DNA from: Penicillium oxalicum
Lineage: Eukaryota > Ascomycota > Eurotiomycetes > Eurotiales > Aspergillaceae
Reading direction: 5' to 3'
DNA length: 64,000 nt
Assembly (NCBI RefSeq): GCF_001723175.1
Contig: NC_064651.1
Coordinates: 992,001 to 1,056,000, forward strand
Positions 11,745-22,894 of the stretch are shown here, piece after piece. A program made the position numbers and the translations under genes. Below the pieces are notes generated by a model. It was not told the origin of the DNA, did no database searches, and saw only the letters and a program-made list of their open reading frames with translations. Within the stretch, counting starts at the first letter, position 1; each line of letters starts with the position of its first letter.

Positions 11745-13860
11745 TTACTTTGCTCCATCACTGATAATCTCTTTGACAAGCTTTGCAGTTGCCAGCGTCT
11801 CCTCGTCCTTGAAATGTCGCCCTGCCAGCTGCAACGCAATCGGCGCCCTTTCATACCTCGCTGGAGACTGATACTTAATCCACTCCCTCGCATCAATCCC
11901 GTTCCGGGGGACGTATTTCTGATCCAGGTCTGTAAGCGCGTCCAGTATAGGGTCCACGGTCAGCCCCGAGGGAAAGACCGCAGCCGGCATGTCTGTCATA
12001 TTCCAGATCGCAGTGTAATTCCAGTACTGCGATTCCCCCATCACCGCTGCCGCGGCTGGATACACAGGACCTAGGATAAAATCAATCTTCCGAAGCTTCA
12101 GCATTGCTTGATACTCATCTCGATATGTATCCCGTTCGTGCTGAAGAGTCCAAGCTTCGGGGTGGCTGAGTGGTGTTGCACGGGAGTAAGAGAGGGCCCA
12201 TTCGGTCAGTGGGCGGGCGGGTTCGCCTGATTCTGCGAGGACTTTGCGCGTGAGAGCGCCGCCATCTGGGAAGTAAAGCGCAGACTGAAACACAGTAGAG
12301 TTAGAGAAATAATAACGTTGGAACCGATCAAGGCGGCCCTGTCAAGTGGCTTCACGTACGATAATCTTCCAGCCTCGCTGGTGATCATAGGGCTCAAAGT
12401 CAACAACCTTGATTCCCGCGCGGACCAGTTTCTCCTTTGCCATACGCAGGGCCCGAGTGATAGGCGGATGAGGACGAACGATACTAATTTTTGCACTTTT
12501 AGCATGGATGGACAACATGTTCATACGTAAAGGCCCCTACTCACCCGTCATCCCACAAGATTGCAATGGTCACATCCCGACTTGGCGTGACATTCTTCCA
12601 AGGCACAGGTACCAAGGACGTTTCCTCCTCCCAAGGCTCCTGATCAAGAACCGCCTTCTGAAACAATTCCAGGTCTTCAATCGATACGCTGGCCATGGGT
12701 CCCACCACGCCGTGAATAGTTTCTTGTCCAATACAAGCAACTTGAATCCCGGCCATTGGATTACGCATGGCCGTGGGACGAAAGCCATATCCGCCACAGA
12801 ATGCGGCAGGACAGCGAATGGAGCCGCCAATATCGGTGCCAATACCCAGAGGGGACCCTTTGAACCCAATAGAAGCTCCTTCCCCGCCAGATGATCCCCC
12901 GGGCGTCAAGGTTCGGTTGTGTGGATTCAAGGTCGTCCCTGTGATATTATTACTGCAGCAGAGATGCTTGGATTTTTGATTAGTTTGGGATCAAAGTTTT
13001 CAATTTGTGGCAAGGGTTTGCATACCATGAGCGACTGGGGCTGATTCGTCCGGACGTGAAACACTGCGCCAGCTCGGTGCAATAGTCGAAGCACGTATGC
13101 ATCTTCCGTGGCGATATTATCAACCCTGGTTGGGCTCGTTAGCCACAGAGTCGCTTTTGTATCGGAGTACTCGTCAGGTAGCAGAATTCTTACCAAGACA
13201 CGAATCCGGTGTTGCAAGTTTTGCCTTTTATCGCTACATGTTCCTTGACACTCACTGGGACTCCGTGCTAGTTTCATCAAAAAGAAGGGAGAAAATCCCC
13301 ACCAAGCAGCCGTCAGTTTCGCTATCAGTCGTGAATACTGATCAGGGGCTCGCATGCTCACCAAGGGTCCCACTAGCTTTCCAGTCTTCTTCACGTACTG
13401 ATCAAGCTCTCTTGCTCGGGCAATCGCCTCGTCGGCCAAGAACTCGGTTGCAAAATTCAACTCAAAACGCAGTAAATGTCAGCTCGACCTGCAATTCCAC
13501 CCACGGGTAACACTTACACTGCCTTGGTTGAACACCAAGTAAAGCAGAAGAAGGAAAAGAGAGCATGCTACATACCAGCTGATGCCCGAGAACTGCCCGC
13601 TTCAAAAACGCAACGACAACCTCCTCCGCCGTCAATTTCTGATGTCCCATTCGACGAACCAACTCTGTCGCGGACAGCTCAGTAATGGCCTGTTCATGCT
13701 CACTCAAAGCTTCCGAATCCTTGACAAAATCAATCACATTCAACTGCGTCTGTGGCGGCAGCTTCGAGTCCGGTAGTAACCATTGTTTCGGAATGGAGTT
13801 TTCCAGGATATCTCGACCCTTTTGGGCTTTTTGTTCCCAATCGTTGAGTGGCGTGGACAT
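11745..13860 (-). CDS. Amidase, AmdS-type acetamidase family
   Basis: Seven exons (minus strand): 13860-13576, 13460-13362, 13267-13194, 13125-13026, 12966-12545, 12483-12360 and 12284-11745. They give 547 aa, essentially the length of Aspergillus AmdS. All junctions have GT/AG and closing phases. The amidase-signature Ser-cisSer-Lys triad is visible: Lys136 in VSVKEHVAIKG, cis-Ser211 in PGGSSGGEGA and nucleophile Ser235 in GTDIGGSIRCPA. The spacings of 75 and 24 residues match those of the family. Such enzymes hydrolyse small amides to acid plus ammonia and allow their use as nitrogen or carbon source. No signal peptide is seen, so it is cytosolic. The exact substrate cannot be told from sequence; fungi have many AmdS paralogues. 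The acceptor of exon 2 (TTTGAG) is atypical but has a CTGAC branch site just upstream. Confidence 0.92.
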
Positions 13861-15185
13861 TATGTTCCAAATTGTTCCTTGTTGGCTGCTGGGAAGAGAA
13901 AGAAAAAAAAACTCGCCACTGGAGAGACTTTCACAATAGGTGCAGATTGTAGACAAAAAACAAGGTAAAAGTTGGAAGCCTGTGGTCACAACTGGCAGGT
14001 CATTTGTAATTCTGACATTCCTCCCACCTACTGATACTCCTAGTATTATTCCTTCCCCCCCTGGACTGTTCGTACAGCATTAAATAAACCCCACCCCTGT
14101 AAACCGATCTGGGATGGATCGCTCCTTATCTTATACACGCAGATGGTCCATCTCAGGAACCGGACAAAGTCAATTGTTTGGTACGTTGATAGGGCCTTTG
14201 ATCGAAGGATTCGACCCCGCATGATAACCTTTTCGAGGTGCTGAAAGCGGGGAATGTCGCTTATCAGGTACTGACTGTACTTGCCTCTTGAGGAAAGGGG
14301 GGGGGGATATACCTCACAGCCAGGTGCTGTAGATAGTAGATGGCTAGGTAGTACTCAGTAGATAGTACAAGATAATAGATGACTCTAACGGAGTGATTGC
14401 CGAGGTGGAGAGATCAATCACATACACTTTTCCCTCTCTACTTAGTCTGCGTCGCACGGAAATCGGTTCCGCGTAAGGTTGGAGTCGGTTTGTTCTCAAG
14501 GTCTCTCTACCAATCGGAGGGAACATCGACTGGATGGGCCAGTTTTTGGTACAGCGGGATTGTTCCGCAGAGTGTCACGGTGTTTGACCCGTTTGGACGT
14601 ATAGAAAGAGCGTAGTACTCCTGCACGTAGGCCAAGAAAAAAAGTTGGTACTGAGTTGAATGTATGCTGTCAGTATGTGCATTTAATACTAGAATACAAC
14701 AATGATGATTAAATCTGAGACCTCTTTCAAATGTATCCCAAAAGAAATTAAAGGAACAAACCTAAGGTCCCAGTAGACATGAATATTTGGGGGCAGGAAC
14801 TCCACACAGGACTGCCGAAATTCAATACCGAGGCCGAGATAGCCCCTTTCTGGAAATAGTTAAATTGGTTTGATTTTATGTCAATAGGGTGGAAACCCCC
14901 ATGGAACAATCTGATTAAGACCCTTGTAATTATTCGACCCGACTCTACTACGACCTCACCTCACCTGACCCCCAATTCAGGCGCTACAAAGGCAGGATTA
15001 AGTGTCCTTGGTTAAAAAAAAAGAGATTGAAGTATTCGCTATCAAGAAGAAGTCAAAAAACTTGCAAACGTTCGTTATCGTAAACATCCATGACGCCACC
15101 GATAAAATTCCTCCCTCCGGTCTTTTCTGCGTTGGAAACCTGCGTGCAACTCCCCCTGCATCATCTCCAAAAGATTCGTTGTCAC
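13861..15185. other. Intergenic region, promoter of the acetamidase gene
   Basis: No supported gene. It contains the upstream region of the minus-strand amidase and the 3' flank of the catalase gene. A short G run occurs near 14299-14307. Confidence 0.55.
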
Positions 15186-17566
15186 TCACGCACCAACCTG
15201 GTCAGACAATCCATCCAACTCACGCTGCCAGTTACGGTGACGCGAAATGTGCCAGATAAACTTTTCACCCAAGCCCTTGGACTCGGGACCAATTTCGCCG
15301 CTCACCTTCAACGTAGAAGATGCGTCCCCGTATCCGGTCACGACACCGTAGGAATCGGCAACGGAAGCTCCAGGGGAGGCAACCTTGACCTCATCCAGGC
15401 CAATCTGCTTCTTGATAAAAGGTACAGCCTCGTTGACACCGGCGATAGCCTTGAGATGGGAGAAGGCTTCGGCGATCCAGTGCTTGGCGACACCGCTCTT
15501 GGCCAGACCATCGGCGACATGCTTGCCACCGGGCACAAATGTTGCGTCGAAGAGGGTCGATCGCATCCCCACGAAGAAGTGGTCCGGGGTAACGGTCTGT
15601 CCTGACTCGGAGGTGACGCCCTTGCGTTGAGCACCGATGGTGAAGACGAAGGCGCCGCGCTCAGTCAGAGCGTCTTTCATGGTGGTGTAGGCGTCGTAGT
15701 CGAAGCCGTCGGCGATCAGGATGGCGACGCGACGGGTGTCGATGACGGCCTTCTCGGGCATGTACTCGAGTTGACTGAGACCCTTGGCGGTCTTGCCGTG
15801 GTTGGAGCGTGGAGACTTTGAAGGTAGATCTCCGCCAACGTTATTTGCGACGGTCTCAGCGAGCTCGGTGCTGATAGAGGCGATACGCTCGGTCATGCGC
15901 TTGTACACAATAGGGTCGTCGCAGTGATCCAGCTCGAAGGAGAATGCCTTGGCCACGTGGGCTTTCTCGATTTGAGAGAGGGAGTTGTAGAAAGTCTGAG
16001 CCTGGTTGTAGTGCTCCTTGAACTTTTCGGACAGCAGACGGGCCTTGGTGCCCTGGATCTTCTCCGGGTAGCTGGTGAAGCCACCCTGAGCAGGCTCAGC
16101 GGGCGGGTTGGTGCCGAAGCGGTTGGGCCAGTAGTTCACGGTACCCTTGGTGATGCGGTGCTTTCCTTGGCCGTCACGGTTCACCAGGTTCATGTAGGGA
16201 CAGACGGGACGGTTGATAGGCAGCTCTTGCCAGTTCGGACCGAGACGAGAGATCTGCGTGTCGAAGTAGGAGAAGTTCCGACCTTGCAGCAGAGGGTCAT
16301 TGGAGAAATCAATACCGGGCACAATGTGACTGGTACAGAAAGCAACCTGCTCGGTCTGAGGGAAGAACTCGTCCACGTTGCGGTTCAGCTCCATCTGTCC
16401 AATGTAACGGATGGGCACGAGTTCCTCGGGCCAGACCTTGGTGGCATCCAAGGGGTCAAATTCAAAGTCGTCAGCCTTCTCCTCGGGGATCAGCTGCAGA
16501 CCAAACTTCCAGCGGGGGAAGTGGCCCTTCTCAATAGCCTCCATCAAATCCTTACGGTGGAAGTCTGGGTCCTGACCACAGATCTTCAGGGCCTCGTCCC
16601 ACACCAGAGAGTGAACACCAAGCTCCGGAGTGAAATGGAACTTGACTAGGTGACGTTTCCCTTCCTTGTTGACGAGAGAGTAGGTGTTGACACCAAATCC
16701 TTGCATCATCCGGTAGGATCGGGGAATTGCACGGTCAGACATTTGCTGTGTGCATTGTCAGTAATGTCCCTACAATTGACTGTTTCTTTTGGGGAGGATG
16801 CGTAGTTCGCCATGAACGACAACGTCCAACTTACCCAGTAGTTCATATGTGTCGTCTCACTGTGCATGTACACAAAGTCCCAGAAGTTGTTGTGTGCACT
16901 CTGACCCTGAGGCACTTCGTTGTGAGGCTCCGGCTTGACCGAGTGAACCACGTCGGGGAACTTGATGGCATCCTGAATGAAGAAGACGGGAATATTGTTG
17001 CCCACGATATCCCAGTTACCCTCAGGGGTGTACATCTTGACTGCGAAACCGCGCACATCTCGGACGGTGTCGGCGCTGCCCTTGCTTCCCTGCACTGTAG
17101 AGAATCGCAGGAACAAGGGTGTCTCGCGTGAAGTGTCGGTCAAAACACCGGCGGTGGTCACGTCCTCGGCGCTCTCGAAGAGCTTAAAAGTACCAAAGGC
17201 GGCAGTACCACGGGCGTGGACGACACGCTCGGGAATACGTTCATGGTCAAAACGCATGATCTAGTCCAAAGAAAAAGAGCGGAAACAAAAAACGTTAGAC
17301 CATTGATCCTCATCGCGCTGAGTTCTTGCGAGGCTAGCTGGGAGGGAGAGTAACAATACCTTCTCACGACCAATCTGATCTTCCAGGAGCATCGGCCCCG
17401 TCTGCTTCTCATTCACCACGCGAAGCCAGTGGTCCGGGTCTGAGATCTTGACGCCATAATCGGTGGTCATATGTTGCTTGTCATTCAACTCATAGGTATC
17501 CTTCTGCAGGTCTTTAACCTTGCCATCTCCAGACTTGGCATTGTCTATCTGTTGCTGCACAGACAT
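15186..17566 (-). CDS. catA: Large-subunit (clade 2) heme catalase, CatA-like
   Basis: Three exons, 17566-17360, 17260-16835 and 16745-15186, encode 730 aa. This is the size of large-subunit catalases, which carry an extra C-terminal flavodoxin-like (DJ-1/PfpI-related) domain. The protein disproportionates hydrogen peroxide to water and oxygen as a heme tetramer. Visible active-site features are distal His84 in RVVHARG, the Asn157/158 pair in VGNNIPVFF and proximal heme-ligand Tyr371 in [10 protein letters not shown]. The C-terminal domain (about residues 560-715) starts near [15 protein letters not shown]. There is no signal peptide, which argues for the cytosolic, conidium-associated CatA type rather than secreted CatB. 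The name rests on that and on overall resemblance. A palindromic CRE (TGACGTCA) lies 1.4 kb upstream. Confidence 0.93.
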
Positions 17567-18435
17567 TGTGTCGATCGTCCTTTGCGGGAGAATCGATTCA
17601 GAGAGGGATCAAGAGTTCGCCACGGAGAGGTTCTCGTGGACTGTGAAGCAAAGATTTGAGAATCCACGAAAGAGCGGAGACTACACGTCCATTATATGGG
17701 ACTTTCCATCCCTCCCTTCGGACCAAGTAATCAGGTTGGACCAAGCATCTGGACTCGGATGCGTGAGGTTCCAGTTCGAGCACCATGATGTAATTTGCAC
17801 ATCAGAATTCAAACCCCGATCCAGGTGTACATCGAGGTAATAGTGCCGGCGGTCATTTTGGAGAACCTCCAGGTCATCGCGCCTCTAGGAGCAGCTTCCA
17901 GCCCTTGGGTTTGACTTGCTTACCCAAGCTTCCAGTGTCTAAGGTAGGCCCTGATCACAACCGGACTCGATCCGCGATTCGGAGACTTACCCAAACAAGA
18001 CCGATAGGAATGGCTGCCGACCTACAAAACGAGATGGAGACGGGGTCTTGCCATCAGCACCTTGTTTGTCCGTGGTCTCTCTTTTCCTCTTGTACGTGTG
18101 GACGTGTGACATGCGAATCAACCGGACAATCCATATCGTCGGGCGATCTCCGCGGACGAGGAATCAGTGATCAGAAACCAATCAGGAGAGACCGGTATTT
18201 CTCGTATGAGCACACGATGACCCACGCTTCTGCAGGATTCTTGGAAATTGCGTGCCTGTTTCAGCGGGCTGGACGACTGCAACTGCGCTTGGGAATCTGC
18301 TTCGCTTGATTCGTGGATTGTATCCCAGCCTCCACCTCCTGTCTCTTTCTCACTCGAGAGAGAGAGTCGTGAATCACAGTAAGAATTCATTCGCCATCGA
18401 TGGAAACCCACTCTTTGTCTTGACAGTTTTACTTC

Positions 18436-18455
18436 TTTTTTTTTTTTTTTTTTTT
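18436..18455 (+). repeat. T20 homopolymer
   Basis: Uninterrupted run of 20 T in the catalase upstream region, read as poly-A on the transcribed (minus) strand. Such poly(dA:dT) tracts commonly exclude nucleosomes in fungal promoters; that role is inferred. Confidence 0.8.
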
Positions 18456-18954
18456 CAGAATGCTGGTCAGGTTCAGGAGAGTCGGAAGTTGCCGAGGCAA
18501 AGGAAAGGCTGATTGAACGCCTTTCCCGACTCCACAAGAGTTTCTATTTCCTGCAGGTCGCCCAGTTGATTCTCATTATTGATCGCCTTCAATCTGATTA
18601 ATGACCTTTTTTTTGACTCTTTTTGACGATGTCGTCCAGCGTCAAGTCTTCACCGAACCATGTCCCGTTACGACGACAACTAAAACCCGACGATTTTCAT
18701 GGTCAAATCCAGATGCATGCAGGTCACACACCTCCCTTCATCGAGTCCCAATCATCACGGCACGTCAATCGTAAAAGGGGACTAAAGGGGAGGTACACCG
18801 ATACAGTTCCCCAAAGAGAGAGAATAAAAATTGTAGGACAACCATGACCAAACTCAAGAGTGGAGACAAACCTGCGTAATTCTCGCGGAGACTTTTGTCA
18901 ACGACCGTCGACACCCTCAATCGGGAGAGTCCAGAAGAACTTGATTTCAGACTA

Positions 18955-18962
18955 TGACGTCA
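18955..18962. promoter_or_regulatory. CRE palindrome TGACGTCA upstream of the catalase gene
   Basis: Perfect 8-bp ATF/CREB-type site, 1389 bases upstream of the catalase ATG and immediately followed by an overlapping CACGTG. In Aspergillus, conidial catalase expression depends on the SakA/AtfA stress pathway, and AtfA is an ATF/CREB bZIP protein, so the site is a plausible target. The distance is large and chance occurrence is possible. Confidence 0.4.
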
Positions 18963-19498
18963 CGTGTAATCTCACGTCGGGTTCAGGTGTTTTCCCGGGA
19001 GCCGCGCTTCTGATGGCGCTTATCGCAACGGTCAAAGGATGGAAAACGCCAGTCCAATGGACTCGGAGATGGGCCATGGAGGATATATGGTACTATCGTT
19101 ATTGGCATGCCATACATCTATCTCAATCATCTAGGCTTGGAGATCGTGGGCTTTGAACTTTCTGTCAGCTCAGAGCGACTGGCACAAGTTTAAGGAACTC
19201 GCCATGCAACATAGGGGGAAAAAAAGGAAGTCATATACCTATCTACATGGGATATCTCAATAAGCTATGCTATGTCACACGCAAAGAACGGGCAAGACAA
19301 AACAAGAACGGCAAAAAGAAAGAAAACAATACAAGAAAACAAAGCTTAGCCCTTCAGACCAGCCGGCAAGAGAGCTTCAAACAATGCAATCCTGTCCAAT
19401 CCGGATACTTGAATCGCATCAACGATATGGCAACCTCGAGTTCGCACCAACCTCTCCAGCCCAAGACTGAACCTCCTTCTTCCCCCTCCCCTAGACCC

Positions 19499-21604
19499 CT
19501 ACATATTATCCTCACTCCAATGACTCCTCGTCTTCTTCCATGCCTCTCGCTCTTGCCTCCCCTCCGCCTCCGTCTTTCGGCCCACCCCCAAGAGCCCCCG
19601 CTCAACCCACTCCCGACTCCCCATCTCCGTCAACCGTGACAGCGCCCGCGCAAAGGCAAAGCGTTCCTCGTCGCCGCTGAAAATGGAGGTATTTTTCAGG
19701 GTTTGTTCGGACATGCCCAGGTCGTCCATGAGATTACGCATGGCGTCGGAGAGGTCGCCACCAGCACCACCATCGGCAGTCTTGAGAGAACTCTCAAGGT
19801 CGGCGTGGGAGAGGAAGAGGTTTTCGAGGGGAACTTCCGTCGTGAGGACAAGTTTTGCCTGTACAGAATGAGTTTGGGAGTCAGCACTCTTTGTCTTTTT
19901 TATTTTCCCCTTTATTTCCCTCCCATTTTAGAGGGAGGAGGGCAATAGGTGCGTGTATCAAATTGAGAAAATATACCGGAATTGGAAAGGGGAAAAAGGG
20001 GGAAGAGGAGGGGGGTTCTCAACTCACCCTGCTTTCGTAAACCGCATCAATAAATGTGATCAACCGACGGGCCAAATCTCGTTGATTCAAGTTCATCCCC
20101 GGAACATCCGTGACAATAAAGGCATCATAATGTCGAACTAATTCCAGATAATCGGCTGCACCGGTGGCCGCGCCAATCAACTGCTGGAAGGTGAACAACG
20201 CAGCTTTACCACTCGCCTGGGGGACGTGGATCTTACGACCCCAGACAAGATGGGTGGCTTCATGAGGAGGGTCATTGATGGGGTCGCCCAGAAACTCGAA
20301 CCATTTGCGGGCATGTTGCTGGGCATCTTCGCCGAGGGGGTGATGGTAGACTGCGGCCGGGGGACGGGGGATTTTCCGGTAATCGGTGGGGGAGTTGAGG
20401 TTGATGACGGTCAAGGCAGTCTTGAGGAGGGTGATGCAGGGAATAAAAGACTCGCGCTGGATGCCGTTCTTGTAGAGGTCGTCTGGATGGCGGTTGGAGG
20501 TTGTGACGAGAACGACGCCGTGGGATTGGAGGAATGCGAGGAGTCTATCGCAAGACCCGCCGAGGAAGAGCGGGACACACGGATGAGCAATCTCAGAGGG
20601 AAAAAAAAAGAAATGGGAAGTGAAAGTCAAACAGACGACTCACCTTCGCAAGATCATAGCGTCCGCAACATCGGTACACTGAAACTCATCAAAACACAAT
20701 ACACTCGCCGTCTCCGCAATATCAGCCGCGACGAGCGGAAGCGCATCAAAGTCATTTCCATGCTTCATCTTGACCACGTGCATGCGCTTATGTACATCCT
20801 GCATGAAATTGTGGAAATGAATGCGAGCCTTGGTCTTGATGTTCGGCGGGAGCGTGTCATAGAAGAGGTCCATCAACATGGTCTTGCCGCATCCAACATC
20901 GCCATACATGTACAGCCCCTTGGGGAGGTCCTGATGGGCTCCTCCTGAGCTGAGCGCTTTGCCCTTGCCGGAGCCAAACAGGGAGCCAAAGAAGGATTTT
21001 TTGTTTGCGCGGTCCAGAGATGCGACGCTGGGGTGGGTGACCGGAGGCGCAGAATAGCCTTTTAAGGTCTCGAAGAGGTCTTGCAGATTTTGAATAATTC
21101 CTGTTCCAGAAAGAAAAAGAAAAAGAAGAGTTAAAAAGATGCGGGTGCTGGAAACAGATGTACCGCGCTTGCTGGATCAAGACAGGAAAGCAAGCAACAG
21201 ATGATTTCTAGCTCACCTCGTTGATACGGGTCATCACGTAACCGACCCTGCTCCACTCGCAAGTCGTACTCCTTCATCGGGCCCTCTTGCGGCGCACTCG
21301 AGACTTGCGTCTCGGGGGTACTCTTCTGGTGCGCTGCGTCAGCGGGGGTCGCCAACCCCCGCTTCTGCATATGGGCATTGATCGCACGCAAGCCTGTCGA
21401 ATTCTGCGACCGAATGAACGACGGAACCGCTTGGCATCGTACACTGGTCAGGGTTGAAAGTGTCCTGGATCGTCTGGCGAGAGCGGTCCCTGGCCCTCCA
21501 CTTCGGGCGCACGACATGGGCGCGACCAGCACGCCATGAGGACGAGACACCACTCGAGGGACGCGGCCCGCGCTTAGTTTTGCTGGCGGTCGTCTCATTG
21601 TCAT
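19499..21604 (-). CDS. AFG1: AFG1-family (LACE1-like) mitochondrial AAA-type ATPase
   Basis: Four exons, 21604-21217, 21100-20644, 20544-20028 and 19858-19499, give 573 aa with closed phases. Afg1/Lace1 proteins are mitochondrial P-loop ATPases that help degrade unassembled, nuclear-encoded cytochrome oxidase subunits. The first ~80 residues are rich in Arg and Ser with almost no acid (MTMRRPPAKLSAGRVPRVVS), as expected for a presequence. Walker A is GDVGCGKT near residues 196-203, inside LYMYGDVGCGKTMLMDLFYD, and Walker B is SVLCFDEFQCTD near 262-273. Other family blocks are HFHNFMQDVHKRMH, VVLVTTSNRHPDDLYKNG, QRESFIPCI and FIVTDVPGMNLNQRDLARRL. The C-terminal ~100 residues after the LVLTTEVP block are low in conservation. 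Confidence 0.93.
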
Positions 21605-22894
21605 GGAGTTACATACACAGACTCGTCACAAGTCGCACCTCGCAAGTCTGCCAAGATAGACACAGTTTGTACGGGGTTTGCGGGGTTCAAGAGTGCGAAG
21701 GAGTAACGGCGGGTGAAAATGGTAGCCGAGGTATTGCCGCAGGATTTGTTTTTCTCCGGGGAAGCGGCGAGAATGGCCAGGCACCGTAAGGCAAGAGATT
21801 GAAGGGGACGGGCTGAATCGGACACGTGCCTCAGTACCACATGGGCGCGGTATATACAGAGTGTCGGGGGACGTCGACAGGCTTTGACAATCGCTGAGTG
21901 TCACTGTCTGAGGAAGAGACAAGTTCAAAATGGCTACATCGAAGAATAAACTCCAAAAGACCCGGCGATTGATCTGGCCCCGACGGGTGGCGCGGTTCCT
22001 GAGGCGGCAAGCGAAAACGTTCCGGCCGACGATCCGAGTCACGTGCTGATATGGACGGGCGGGGCACGAGGTACATATGGTGTGCCATGTGAAGGAAATA
22101 GAGGACTAGTGGGCTGAGGATCCACACGGTTGATACTTTGTACTTCGTCGATACTAGTGGCATGGCTTGTGACACACAGTACGCACGCCAATATCTCATG
22201 AGTAGTCCTACCAGTCCGGTAGAGCCAAGCGGAGAGCCTTGTCTGTTATTTGCACGGGCCACGAAGCATATGTACAGAATACCACCCTCGACGAGACCTG
22301 AGCTGCATGCATCGCGCGCAGGAGAGTCCTGACATTGAGAAAACAAGCAAGAAGGGAAAAGAAACCAAATGGTCGAGTATGAGAAGAGGATCAATAATCA
22401 GGAAAGTGTGGTTGAAAAATATAGGCGACACAGGATGAGTACAAGATCTTTGACTGAACGGCATAGTGGAGCGACTTGACAATAAGATGTCCAGCAGGAA
22501 TCGATAACAAAGAACAAAGGTCAGCAGGAGCGTCGCAAGAGTAGGAAGACATGAGTCATGGGAGGAGAAAAGTCAAGGGGAAAGCCATGCGAACATCAGA
22601 CATCATTATCGTAGCATTGCGACGGTCATCGTTTCCTCGTAGAAAAGGATCAGAGAGTCATCGCTCGAGAAAACAGTGAATCAGAACAGGAAATACTAGA
22701 GCCGGAACACAAGTCCTCGCGGACAGGAGGATGCCGGAACGCCAATGCACCTAGGATTAGACAAAAAAAAACACAAAAAGAAAACCAGTGCGGATGACAC
22801 GAAGGGCAAGGAAGTCTATCAGGGCCATCAAGGTTCGAAAAGGAGATAGGGGTGGGGGGAAGGGGCCTAGTGGAGGAGGCGCGCACTCGCCAGA
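21605..22894. other. Intergenic region between the AFG1- and BEM1-type genes
   Basis: Promoter of the AFG1-type gene and 3' flank of the BEM1-type gene, both on the minus strand. Minus-strand frames at 21626-22394 have no recognisable product. Nothing else seen. Confidence 0.55.

Larger units (their letters stand above)
17567..19498. other. Intergenic region upstream of the catalase gene
   Basis: About 1.9 kb serving as promoter of the minus-strand catalase and 3' flank of the AFG1-type gene. No gene is supported; the open frames here look like chance. It holds a T20 run and a CRE palindrome, listed separately. Confidence 0.6.

Noticed and set aside
15924..16649. 241-codon plus-strand frame
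   Set aside because: Antisense to the catalase core exon, a codon-bias shadow.
20226..20948. 240-codon plus-strand frame
   Set aside because: Antisense to the AFG1-type gene and crosses one of its introns.
22805..22850. GGTTCGA-like word resembling a tRNA B box
   Set aside because: No matching T stem, A box or acceptor pairing around it.
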